Assembly (NCBI GenBank): GCA_012295275.1
Contig: CM022670.1
Coordinates: forward strand, 11,114,583 to 11,160,582
DNA from: Chrysomallon squamiferum
Lineage: Eukaryota; Mollusca; Gastropoda; Neomphalida; Peltospiridae
Reading direction: 5' to 3'
Length of the DNA stretch: 46,000 nucleotides
Under the pieces are notes generated by a model. The model was not told the origin of the DNA. It did not search any database and was given only the letters and a program-made list of their open reading frames with translations. Position 1 is the stretch's first letter; the number at the start of each line of letters is the position of its first letter. Shown here piece after piece: positions 1 through 10,216 of this stretch. The position numbers and the translations under genes were made by a program.

Positions 1-266
1 CTGAGAACGACACGCAAGTGGAAAGGAAACCCGGTCGCTCTGTGGTCACCTTCATGCTGGTCTGCAACTTGGCGCTCTGGGTTGTCAGCATGTTTGAGAT
101 CAAGAAAACCATGGTAGTGCCTTTTCACGAACAGTTCTATGGAATTTTAAGCTGGAATGTCATGCTTCACATCTGTGTTCCTTTGTTTATCTATTTCCGT
201 TTTCATTCTGCCATTTGTCTGTCGAAAATGTGGTATCAGTGTTACCAGAAGGAAAAAATGATTTAG
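1..266 (+). CDS. Otopetrin-like proton channel, C-terminal part (5' end outside window)
   Basis: Otopetrins are multi-pass membrane proteins forming proton-selective channels in the plasma membrane. The frame is open from base 3 and ends at TAG 264-266, giving about 87 residues. The segment starting KPGRSVVTFMLVCNLALWVV matches the conserved otopetrin motif before the penultimate helix. It is followed by FYGILSWNVMLHICVPLFIY and FRFHSAICL, which match the last transmembrane helix and short cytosolic tail of the family. Two hydrophobic segments are visible, at roughly window bases 45-110 and 135-210. No splice acceptor is evident inside the visible part, so it is probably the terminal coding exon. 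The gene is convergent with CCDC134. I cannot say which otopetrin paralogue this is, because most of the protein is outside the window. Family assignment is confident; the rest of the gene is unseen. Confidence 0.9.
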   Translation, partial: ENDTQVERKPGRSVVTFMLVCNLALWVVSMFEIKKTMVVPFHEQFYGILSWNVMLHICVPLFIYFRFHSAICLSKMWYQCYQKEKMI

Positions 267-2083
267 GTTGCAGCAACCGAGATCGTTTTGATAGGCAGCT
301 TTCATAATGACACTGAAAAAAAAACCAGAGACAAAAGATACAATGCAGGGAGTTGGTGTTGTCATGTTAAACTAGTTTTTGTTTCTTGCGATTGACAGTT
401 CACTATGCTGTGTGTCGTGCTGTTTGATTTTCTGACGCTGATCATGTAAAAGAACTTTCTGTCTGTTCAGATCGATCAATTGTAAAATGAGAACTCTCTT
501 TCTATTCAGATTAATGAACTCTTTCAAAAAATCATAATATATTTCATATTTTAAGAAAAACAAACAACAGAAACTCTAGTGAGTAGTCCACAAATAATAA
601 CAACTGTAGGTATAGGCAGAGTATTCGTATAATATAACCTGAACGATACTTTTACTTAATACAAATACGATCTGAATTGAATGATGTTAAATTTTTTCTG
701 ATGTTCAGTTTTGAAGTATTTGTGAGAAATATAGGGGGAAGGACAAATACAATTTTCTAAAAGCTGCAAAAATATTTTCTATGCATTTATAACTGTAAAA
801 GTGACCTTATTGGAAAATAACATATTTTTAAATTTATAATCCTGTTCATAAAATGTGTTTCAAAATTCACATATGGTTACACTGTTGTACCTGTGTAATG
901 CCTTACCGTGCATATTAAATGGCTTTTTCAGTTTTCATTTGTGTAATGACATAATACTTGGCATTTTCTAAATCGACATTCTTGTCAAAATCAGCTTTGT
1001 TTAATGTGTAATTTTTAAAGTATTATGTCTTGCATAAATCAAATTAATAATATGAAATGGCATTCTTACCTTCATTTACTGTTGATTGTTTTGAAAAATT
1101 TTAATCATGAAATTTTATTTGAAAACACAGGGAAAATCTGCTTGGTCCAATTTATTGATAATTTTTACCTCATGAAATTATTATTATTATTTTTTTTTCA
1201 CTTTTATATTTTGCCAAATGCATCATCCTTAAACAATAAAGGAATGTTTTGTATTTCATATTTCTGAAAGTTTTTATACAAAAATTTATTTTTTCTACTT
1301 TTTCTATGTACACATCATGGAACAATTTTAACTTACATTTTTTATTATTATTTTATTTGTTTTGATAATAATTTAGTGGTATTTTAAACGACTGGTCACT
1401 CCGTAGTTTATCAGATTCATTAAAAAATTAATCAATTCAGAATAGCTCCAGCTATACACTGACTTCACAGTTTTTCCTTTTCCGATTGTGGGTGAAAAAT
1501 GTATTCATATTCACCTACCGATATAAACAGGTCTCTGTAAACACAAAATGTTGTGTAGATATTTTTATATTTGTAAATTAGTAAATTTATCCATGTAGGT
1601 AGTAATGTAAACGTGTATGTATTCAGTAAGTAATAGTCAATTGCCCATTGAAGCCTACTATCTCATTCATTCTAGAAACCATTACAAATGCTGCATCTTC
1701 AAAATAACATCATAAAACTATATTTTTGATTTTTGTAGCATTACAAACGTACTACAGCATGCAATTTTAACTGAAATCAAAACACTGGTTTTGTTAATTT
1801 GAAAAAAATATATATAAAACAAAATTATCACTAGATTCATTATTTTTAAAAATTATGGGTTGTGTAGTGATGGAGGAATCTGGAGATTTGTACAGTATCC
1901 TCACACTTAGCTTGAGAGCAATAACTGTAGTAACCTGTGATGTATCTACTTATATTTATGAGTACAAGTCTAGAGGTATGTGTAGCATGTTGATAGTAAC
2001 CTTTGTGTGTTCAGTAAAACTTTACTTGTAATACCGACCAGGTGTACCACTGATGGTAGTTTGATATATATTTAGAAAATAAA
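267..2083 (+). other. Otopetrin-like 3' UTR (candidate)
   Basis: There is no coding signal in this AT-rich stretch, and the short open frames inside it have no recognisable composition. Two canonical AATAAA signals in sense orientation could end the transcript, at 1235-1240 and 2078-2083. The second is followed by a long T run (about 2099-2119). The true 3' end cannot be decided from sequence alone. Confidence 0.5.
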
Positions 2084-2723
2084 ACTTTAAAATATATATT
2101 TTTTTTTTTTTTTTTTTTTATATTTTTTTTTATCGTTTATTATACTTTTATTTAGTAATTAATGTTACTGTTAATACACATATTAATAAGTTTAGATAGT
2201 CCTTGTGCATAACTTTTTTTTCCCATGACAATTCACATCCAGTTTTAAGTATTAAAGCCATTGTTGTGCAATCTTAATACTATAAGACACTAAATGCATA
2301 CACGTGATGTCTCAAATTAGATAAAACAGTATGTTGTAATTGCTTTGTTTGGTTTTATTTTAATTTTTGAAACAAAAATTTATTAAATATTTATTATTAC
2401 AAATTCAACACAAAATCAGATCAACACCTTCTCTTAAAAATAATCTTATTTACTGGATGTTGGCACCTTTTTTTCTGACCTTAATGCTGTTCATTAACGC
2501 GTACCATAAATTTTTATAGTGTAGATAAAATATATACCTCACCTTCGTTTGCTCATTAACAACTAGATAGCATATAATAGAGTTGTAAAAAACACCATAT
2601 ACTTCTCCTTTAGTTGTTCGTTAACAACTCTGCTGGCTTTAACAGTGTAGTAAAAAAAGAAAGACCACCTTGTTTTTAGTTGTTCATTAAAACCTGTATT
2701 TTTCATTCCTTAAACTAAACAGA

Positions 2724-2763
<40 letters not shown>

Positions 2764-3018
2764 TTCCTTAAACTAAACAGAATTTATATATATATATATA
2801 TATATATATTTAGGAACATTTTACAATATTAATCTGCTATGACTGCATTGAAAAGATGGAGAGATAACTGATGTAATTTTTCGAGACTGTATGTGTAAGC
2901 ACAAATATAATAACAGTTACTGGTTGAAAACTGATATTATTATCTTTTTAGATGTTTGAACAATAGCTGCATAGTTTACCATAAAGATAAGCATGTACCA
3001 ACAGGTTATATTAAATGT

Positions 3019-3055
<37 letters not shown>

Positions 3056-4241
3056 TATCTACAAACTATAATCACTGAAGAGAAATAGGTGCTTTTTGGA
3101 CACTAATCTTGAAGTTCAATGACTCAAAGAAACAAAATCTTGAAGATTGAAAAACGTTATATAATGTTATTTTAGGTGACAAAACAACACAACTTGATAA
3201 TTAAAAAAATATGTTTATTAAACAGTTTACAAAAATATGAGACAAAAAGGATATTAGTGAAACATTTTCTGCACATGAATCAGATTTGCATACTTAATGT
3301 TACTAATCACAGGAGACAGTGATCATAATCTAACATATCACCTTCACAAAACTAGTATTAAAAACACACAAAAAACTGTTAATAATCTGCTATCCTAAAG
3401 GTAAACATGATTTTAAAGCTAATAATATTCTAATACAAATATTACATTATCAAGTTTTCTAGAAAAACCCCAAAGAACAACCGTATAATCTGCTCTCCTA
3501 TAAACATTTACTGTTTTTATTATAACCAAACGATAAGAATATCAAACTAACAATTATAACAAAAAACATGAAAATAATTCTGTACATGTAAAGTTAATGG
3601 AAGTGGATAGATATTCATTCAAATAACCACACATTTTATTCAAGCTGGCTGAATGAATACATTAACAAGAATGTACATATGAAATGTAGACTCGATTTCT
3701 GTTATTGAAGGAAAAAAATTAACTGAAACAGGTTATACCGAGAAATGCTAATGATAAATTAATGAGTTCGCAAAGTTATATATATATAAATGAAATGCCA
3801 CAAGTATGAGGACATTCACTCCAATATATAAAAATAGATTTATTTATCTGTCATAAAATTGAATAGAGTAATGCAACTTATCAGATGGTTAATATGGAAA
3901 AGGCATCATTTTTATATTTATAAATAATGTTTCACTTTCATTAATAATTAAAATAAATTAAACTGACTGTGATTCATTTCATTTCTAAAACATCCTACAC
4001 ATAACTGACACAAATATTAGAACTCAGTTGAACTTTTGATATTCTATGTTAACACAACATCGTGATATTTGTTTTCAGAATTTTGACAATAATTATTAAT
4101 TGGCACAAATCAAACATTTCTAACAGAATACTATTTTGATAATTCCCAGACAATCATGTTTTTTGTTTTTAAAAGTAAATTCACTGAACAGAAAACCTAC
4201 TATCAGTACAAATGTAGATGCTATTTTGTGCATAAAAGAGG
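2084..4241. other. Tail-to-tail spacer between otopetrin-like gene and CCDC134
   Basis: No exon-like segment was found on either strand. The stretch holds homopolymers (T run about 2099-2119, A run about 3025-3051), a tandemly duplicated (TA)n unit at 2703-2810, and probably the CCDC134 3' UTR at its right-hand end. TTTATT motifs, which read AATAAA on the minus strand, occur at several places between about 3200 and 3850. No single one can be chosen as the polyadenylation signal. Confidence 0.5.
2703..2810. repeat. Tandem duplication of a 26-nt unit, each followed by (TA)n
   Basis: The segment beginning TCATTCCTTAAACTAAACAG occurs at 2703 and again at 2761, each time running directly into a (TA)n tract (about 34 and 26 bases). 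The period is 58 bases. Confidence 0.9.
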
Positions 4242-4349
4242 CTACAGTTCAATCCTAGGACTAAGTCGAGGTCCACGCTGAAGTTTCTTTTTCTTCTTCT
4301 TTGTTTTTTCTTTTTTCATTTTCTCCAATTCTAACAATTTCTCTTGCTC
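4242..4349 (-). CDS. CCDC134: CCDC134 exon 6 (lysine-rich C-terminus)
   Basis: The acceptor is TTCATTCAG| and the stop TAG at 4244-4242. It encodes a glutamate/lysine helix, a poly-lysine run and the conserved [11 protein letters not shown] end. The -EL terminus parallels the vertebrate QSEL ending, a proposed KDEL-like retrieval signal. Confidence 0.92.
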   Translation of the reverse strand, partial: EQEKLLELEKMKKEKTKKKKKKLQRGPRLSPRIEL

Positions 4350-5539
4350 CTGAATGAAAAAAAAGAAGAAAAAAAATATATTTTCAATATTACTGATAAT
4401 TTATTAAAACAAAATACATTATTCCTGAATGCAAATTGTTAAACTCATAGAACACTTATTATTTAAAAAAAAAAAAAAAAATCTGCCCTATTTATTTAAT
4501 AGGTAAGTATATATTTATATCAATATTAAAATTAAAACACAAAAACCAGTATTAATCCTCCCACAGGCTTTAATGTAATAAAACAAAACAAGTGAATGAG
4601 ATATTTAAATTTTTTACCTTTTTCATTGCCTCAGCTTTGAAAGGATTTACGTAGTCTGGAGATCGAGGTATAAGATTTACTTCTTGTGCCATCTATGAAA
4701 AGAACAAAATTATATAATCATCAAATCAAAAGTGGTAAGTGATAAGAAGTCTAAGGTTTGGAGAATGAAGTATTTTTTATTATGACATTAATGAGTCTTT
4801 TCAATCTTTTTTTATTATTATTTAACTCATATTTTGGGGGGGGTTTGTTTGTTTTTTAGCTCTTTTTTTTGTTTTTAATTTATTTATTTATTTATTTATT
4901 TATTTATTTTTTATAGCCTTACACATCTTAATCCATCCAGTGATTATATAAATTCTCACAGAATCTCTGACAAACTGAACTCTAACAGAACAAGATATCA
5001 TTATAATAAACACACTGAAAATATTTTTTAAAAATGATTCAGTAATGCTCAGGCCCATTTCAAAAGATAGATTTTGTATTTAATTTTGTAAATGTTATGT
5101 ATATTTAAGTTGTTTGTAAGTGGTATTTGTATATAACAGCTGCCTGACAGTTTAATCTCTGTTTACACAGATTACTTAGAATGTAATGAACAAGTGTTGA
5201 TAATGAACAGGAAATGGCCAAGATAACTCAATGGCTGAATTAGACATCTCTCTGTGAATAATTGTTCACACAGAAAACATGGTGGGCAGATAACTGGCTG
5301 TTTTAACAGAATTCCATTCATATAATTTATTTCTAAATAAAATTATGGATTGAGATTCATTCCTAAATGACGTAATTTTACAAAGTAATAAATGCATGTA
5401 AAAACAAAATGTAATCTGGTATGAAGGAATCTTCTAATAATTATTCAAGTTATTTATTTAATAAAAAAAAAATAATAATAATAAAAAAAAAATGAAACAA
5501 ATTCGTAAACCACTTTTAATACAGATTTACTCAGTTTTA

Positions 5540-5580
<41 letters not shown>

Positions 5581-6501
5581 TGGTGGGTTTTTTTAAAGTG
5601 AAGATAAAATCTTATTCTAATTCAATTGACATCACTATTGTCAGTTTGACACTCAGTAACATTGTCCATATTATAATCACTATTACACCAATCTATGACT
5701 GAATACATATTTTTATTTTGAAGTTCTCCACACAACTGTTGTTGTTTGTTTTTTTGGGGGTTTTTTAAATAATGGGTAATTTATTTTAAAAGCCTGTAAT
5801 GAATACAACATATTTCTACAAATAGAGGCAAATAAAATAATCCACAAATTATAAGGTCGATCCATAGGAAACCTGTTATCATAATGGTCTCTATTATAAA
5901 CTCTTCATAAAACTGCATATAGAAAAGTTCATTTTTGTCAAGAAAACATAAATGAGTGCAACATAAAGTTAAAACACAACATCTTAATCTCACTATTAGT
6001 TATTAAATTTAAAATTTATTTTTTCAAGAAGACAACCTGAATGAAATATATTAAGTTTCAATCAAAATAAGAGTAGAAATTATTAATTTTTAAAATTTAT
6101 TACTATTGTAACTAAAAGATTACCAAGTTTAGCAGAGTTCCAGACTTTCCCTCAAACACCAGTGACTGGTTGCAGAAGGTCAGAGCCCACATCAAGGTCA
6201 TTTGCCACTCACGTTTCTTGTCATACAACTCATGTACAATGTCAGGCAGTCGAAGAACCAGATCACCAAACATTGCTGTGTTCTCATACACCTTGGAGAC
6301 AGCTGTAAATACACATGTACATGTCTGCTTTATCTTTTCAATAGCAAACTCTCCATTAACAATTTTCTTTTATATAGGAGAAAAACATAGTTTACCAAAT
6401 TCTCTTTTAACAATCAATTTGGCTGAGAGAAAAACAAAACATTTGAACTTTTTTTCAAAATTAATAATAATGTATATATCTATACATACATACATATATA
6501 C

Positions 6502-6547
<46 letters not shown>

Positions 6548-6581
6548 ATACATACATATATATACATATATATATATATAT

Positions 6582-6634
<53 letters not shown>

Positions 6635-7702
6635 GATATAGATATACATACATACATATATACATATATATGTTTGATGAATAAGTAACTATTTAGACAG
6701 AGAACATTATTTTGGTCAGCAAATAACCTGAAATAAAAATTACTTTTACACTTTTTAATATTTTACTGATGTTACAGTTACATACAGAAATACTGGATTT
6801 CCATCATCAATTTAAATGTTCCAGAGGTCATAAATAAATTAACTGGAACGGTCCATAATAAAACGTATTAAATTCTAAAACAATTTTAAGGAACTTATTA
6901 CACTGCTGAATGGTCTCATTGTCTGGAAAAGGGTCTCCAGGAAAGTAGCCCCACTGTGTAAGGTTAGCTCTGGCTTGAGAAGTGACCTAGAACACATACA
7001 GTAATTTCAATTAATTATTAACTGTTTTATGTAAAACTGATGAAAAGAAAATCTACATTTTATAAATTCAAGATAGATGTCTAAAGTCTTTAAATTATGA
7101 TAAATGTAACATGAACAGCACACTGCAGAAATTCTCTAAAACCATTTTTTTTTTCCATTAATAAAAAAAATAAACCAATTTGTATCAGCAGTTTTATTTT
7201 TATTATATAGTTTTTCAATTTCACTATCAAGTGAACGCTTACATTTATATCAGCTTTCTGTTTAATGACAAGCTAACCAAAACAAATATAGTGAAATTTC
7301 ACAACAATTATTCTTTTATGAACAACAAATGCATCTTTTTAACCTGTTAACAATATTTTTAGAAATTGTTAAACAATATTCAGTAGTGTGGACCTACATT
7401 GTATATTTTATACAAATAAGCAAAAATAATATTTTTTTTTTATTGAATCATGTCAAAGAGTAAGTGGACTGAAAAGATTACTAAAAATACTCACAGCAAA
7501 GAGTTGTTGTAACATAATTTCAACCAGTTTAAACCTCTGCGTGTAGTCTCCAAACTGCTGAAGTGATTTTATAGCATTCAGCTGGATAATTCGATGTTCA
7601 GTGAACAATTTCTTAACTAGTAAAGGATAAGGAAAATAAATGCATATATTTAAAGTGATTCTAAACATAAATGCATATATTTAAAATGATTCTAGCAAAA
7701 TA

Positions 7703-7733
<31 letters not shown>

Positions 7734-9940
7734 TTATATATATACATACAGATAATAAACATAAAATAAATATATGTACTTTGCTAAAATTAGTGAAAAT
7801 AACAATCTGAATATTGAGTCTTTACATTCATTGAGTCAAAAACATACATTAACACAAATCACACATTCAAAAAAGAAATACTGAAATATTATTATGTACC
7901 TATAGGGAGGTAAGTGGTGAAGACAATTCACTATTCTTTTATTCAGATTAATTATCTCCCCTGAGGTATAACAATAATTTGACAAACTGAATTTTTTGTA
8001 GAAATAAAAATGATAATTAATGATAATTAATACATTTATATTTATTAGATATATTATAATTTATAGTAACCAAGACAGTTGCAAAGTATGCTGAAATCAT
8101 TTAAGGCCTAAAAACTTTTTAAAATGTTAACATAAATATTACAAAATTTTATTTAAAAAAAAAAAAAAGAAGTTTAAAATACTTTATGTGATTCTGTTCT
8201 GCACAGTTTTAATCACAGCTTTTAATTCAAGTATGTTATACATAATAAAAAATAAGTAAAATGGACTGCAGTTGTTCTATCAGATTATTAATTTCAGATT
8301 ATTAGATGTAATGAAAACAAATTAAAGCCACTCCAGGGCTGCTGTTATTGTTTTTTTTTAAATATCTTCACAAACAGGAAACAGCTCAACAAATTTAATG
8401 AGGTCTAATCCTGGTCTGGTGATGTCTTTCTCTTGCTCTATGGCCTCTTAATTACAGGCTAAAGTTTATACTGTTGTAACATTACTTTTAAATATACTGT
8501 GAACAAAAAATATTATATAAAAATGGTATATATATTTTATGAAGAAAACCATGTTAGAATTACAGTTTCAGGTGGAAATGCACTTTTATAAAATGAGAAT
8601 TTCAGGCAGTTTCCACATGTGTAAATAACAGAAGATATGGGCAAACTTTGCCTCATCTTAGTTAAGAATTTCACAGAATGTTAACTGAAATCTCTATGCA
8701 ATAGGTTTATTGATAACAAATCTTCATTTCTTCATCCAAACCATACATTAATATGCATAAACAGTTTATGTTCAACAACAAAACACTGCATCAAAAAGCC
8801 ATACAGTTAACATGGTAAAGTTAAAGTTAAAATCATGATTATATCAACAATACTAAAGTAATTTTTATGCATTCATCTGGAAAAACTAAATAAATGCCCA
8901 AACATTTTTAAAAATCTGGTTTAGTGCAGATATAAAGGCATAAAATATATTTGATCAATGTTGAAACAAAAGTGAAAAATATTTTAATAAGCTTTTTATA
9001 AATTGATGTTGTTGAAATAAAAATAGTTATTTGTGGGATATGAATTATGACAATGGACAAATTGATTCTATAAAAAATATGAATTATTCAGAGATGCACC
9101 TGCTTCAAAAAGAAGTGAAGAAAAATGAATTACTTAGATAAATAATTACAACTGTTATAAAAATGAAAAAACTTTTGCTATCCACATGCTTTTTTCTTAT
9201 ATTTATATTCAGACAGATAATCTTTCAATGTTTGTCATAATTTATTTACATTGAAAGAAAGGCCACCATCCATAGACATAACGGATAAAAAGAAGAGACA
9301 GAATGAAAATATATTTCCTCCATTATTCTTTATAAATATCCTTTAGTGCAGTTTGTATCTAAAAGCATCACTGCTTATTCATAAACCACCAACAGATATA
9401 TTATTATTAAGAAATTAGAAACTTCTCAACTTCAATAAAATTTAAATATTAATTCTTATTTAATAAATCTATTTCATAATAATTCAGTAGATATTTTTTA
9501 ATTCTGCTTATAAAGTAAAAAATATTCAATACTAAAAATATTGAATTAAATTTGTTAATCCTTTTCTAGTTTACTGGTTTTAAAAGTTTGATTCATAATG
9601 CATAAAACATAAATACTAAAATAGTAATACTAATAATTGTAATAGTAAATTGTAATTGATCATTTGATGCGTGAATGATTTGTTAGATTCTTCTCAATAA
9701 AACAAAATAATATGTAATAAAAGAAAAATAAAGGATACATCTGGTAAAGCCTGACTCTGATTTCTTTGCATCATCACTTGCAGGTGCAGTTTCTTTTTTC
9801 CTTTCTTCATTCGCCGGTCCTTTACTGTCACTGTCAGACCTCGCCTTGGCATCGCGTTTAGCCTCAGTTCCAGCAACAGAAAAGCATACAAATACAATTA
9901 TCAAAATAACATAACACCGAAATGCACACAAACTGATCAT
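4242..9940 (-). CDS. CCDC134: CCDC134, complete gene (six coding exons, 256 aa)
   Basis: CCDC134 is a small ER-luminal/secreted protein. In vertebrates it has been linked to MAPK signalling, to maturation of the ER chaperone GRP94, and to bone disease. Exons in transcript order are 9739-9940, 7495-7616, 6902-6986, 6124-6302, 4618-4692 and 4242-4349. Their sum is 771 nt, exactly 257 codons, and every junction is GT-AG with matching phase. Residues 1-24 form a hydrophobic signal peptide, followed by a charged, low-complexity linker (about 25-64). The conserved core begins [19 protein letters not shown] and runs through [20 protein letters not shown] and WALTFCNQS. The NQS glycosylation sequon sits where the human protein has NQT. 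Two more sequons (NLT, NET) lie in exon 3. The C-terminus is a lysine-rich block followed by [11 protein letters not shown], matching the human KGPRISRSQSEL ending. The protein is a little longer than the human one (229 aa) because of the linker. It is divergently paired with YIPF6. Confidence 0.95.
4618..4692 (-). CDS. CCDC134: CCDC134 exon 5
   Basis: The acceptor is TTTCATAG| and the donor AAG|GTAAAA. It is 25 codons in phase 0: [20 protein letters not shown] and then EAMKK. This aligns with human LMAQELGIS...FQNPFK. Confidence 0.92.
4693..6123. other. CCDC134 intron 4-5
   Basis: This is intronic DNA with no exon signal. It contains a (TTTA)n tract at about 4878-4909 and a 35-base T run at 5543-5577. 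Confidence 0.8.
5543..5577. repeat. T homopolymer, 35 bases
   Basis: Uninterrupted T run in CCDC134 intron 4; the length is likely unreliable in any assembly. Confidence 0.95.
6124..6302 (-). CDS. CCDC134: CCDC134 exon 4 (most conserved exon)
   Basis: The acceptor is ATTTACAG| and the donor TTG|GTAATC. It encodes residues 137-196, including [18 protein letters not shown] and [14 protein letters not shown]. This is the best-conserved block, with the FCNQ(S/T) sequon retained. A long (TA/CATA)n microsatellite lies just upstream of it in the intron. Confidence 0.95.
6471..6668. repeat. Compound (TA)n/(CATA)n/(GATA)n microsatellite, about 200 bp
   Basis: The tract is almost pure alternating pyrimidine-purine of TATA, CATA and GATA units, in CCDC134 intron 3. 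Long isoleucine/tyrosine open frames across it, on both strands, are artefacts of the repeat. Confidence 0.95.
6902..6986 (-). CDS. CCDC134: CCDC134 exon 3
   Basis: The acceptor is TTCTAG| and the donor CAGT|GTAATA. It encodes [20 protein letters not shown] and DNETIQQ, with two N-glycosylation sequons (NLT and NET). The human counterpart has DGPFPQDEKL at this point. Confidence 0.9.
6987..7494. other. CCDC134 intron 2
   Basis: AT-rich intron sequence; no additional exon or motif was seen. Confidence 0.75.
7495..7616 (-). CDS. CCDC134: CCDC134 exon 2
   Basis: The acceptor is CCTTTACTAG| and the donor GCT|GTGAGT. The exon covers residues 68-108 with the helical stretch [18 protein letters not shown] and [10 protein letters not shown], matching the first conserved helices of the family. 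Confidence 0.93.
7636..7694. repeat. Short tandem duplication just upstream of CCDC134 exon 2 acceptor
   Basis: A 28-nt unit (starting ATAAATGCATATATTTAAA) occurs at 7636 and 7667 with one mismatch and a period of 31. It lies in the branch-point region upstream (on the minus strand) of the acceptor at 7618-7617. Confidence 0.85.
7904..7962. mobile_element. Possible tiny MITE-like element with imperfect terminal inverted repeats
   Basis: The left end AGGGAGGTAAGT and the right end AATTATCTCCCCT are imperfect reverse complements flanking about 34 bp of internal sequence. The same 13-mer as the right end recurs at 45311-45323. No target-site duplication was established, and the call is weak. 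Confidence 0.25.
9739..9940 (-). CDS. CCDC134: CCDC134 exon 1 (signal peptide and charged linker)
   Basis: The start codon is at 9940-9938. The exon encodes residues 1-67 plus the first base of codon 68. The N-terminus ([20 protein letters not shown]) is a typical signal sequence. The donor reads AGAT|GTATCC, a weak but frame-consistent site. It joins the next exon so that the split codon TTT gives the conserved phenylalanine before KKLF. Confidence 0.88.
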
Positions 9941-10186
9941 TTTAACGTAAATTGGCTAATATTAAACATAATAACATAAAATAAAGCAAACTACAACGTT
10001 TTACACGTGGACAGAATAAAAAAATAAAACCTATCATAGAATTGTAGTAATGTAGTAGACTATTAAAACGGTCCTATATTGACGCTGTGTGAATGTTTTA
10101 ATAAATCAGTCTATGGAAACCTACTATTATTTATTAATAGAACCGGAAATAAGTATAATAATTTACGGAAATACCCTCAAATTGAC
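9941..10186. promoter_or_regulatory. Shared divergent promoter of CCDC134 and YIPF6
   Basis: The start codons of the two genes are 246 bp apart and point away from each other, so both promoters must lie here or overlap it. Visible elements are ATTGGCT at about 9950-9956 (CCAAT box on the minus strand), the palindromic E-box CACGTG at 10004-10009, and ACCGGAAAT at 10142-10150, close to the ETS/GABP consensus. No TATA box is obvious in a typical place. Element identities are consensus matches only; a bidirectional housekeeping promoter is the inference. Confidence 0.65.
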
Positions 10187-10216
10187 ATGGCTGACGTGGA
10201 GTTTCATACAAGCGAT
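10187..10216 (+). CDS. YIPF6: YIPF6 exon 1 (start)
   Basis: It encodes MADVEFHTSD and ends at GAT|GTAGGT in phase 0, which joins DQEFQLEGDI of the next exon in frame. An upstream in-frame open stretch without ATG exists, but this ATG gives the expected family N-terminus length. Confidence 0.75.

Larger units (their letters stand above)
7617..9738. other. CCDC134 intron 1 (2.1 kb)
   Basis: No coding signal was found. It holds a 31-bp-period tandem duplication (7636-7694), a (GT)n tract (about 7703-7735) and a small inverted-terminal-repeat element candidate at 7904-7962. The remainder is featureless AT-rich DNA. Confidence 0.75.

Noticed and set aside
3025-3051. Long A runs (also 26225-26252, 26341-26366, 33866-33889) as retroposed poly(A) tails
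   Set aside because: No element body or target-site duplication was recognised upstream of any of them; simple homopolymers are the simpler reading.
6170-6688. 172-codon plus-strand open frame
   Set aside because: It is antisense to CCDC134 exon 4 and then runs through the (TA/CATA)n microsatellite; its Ile/Tyr/Thr repeats are an artefact.
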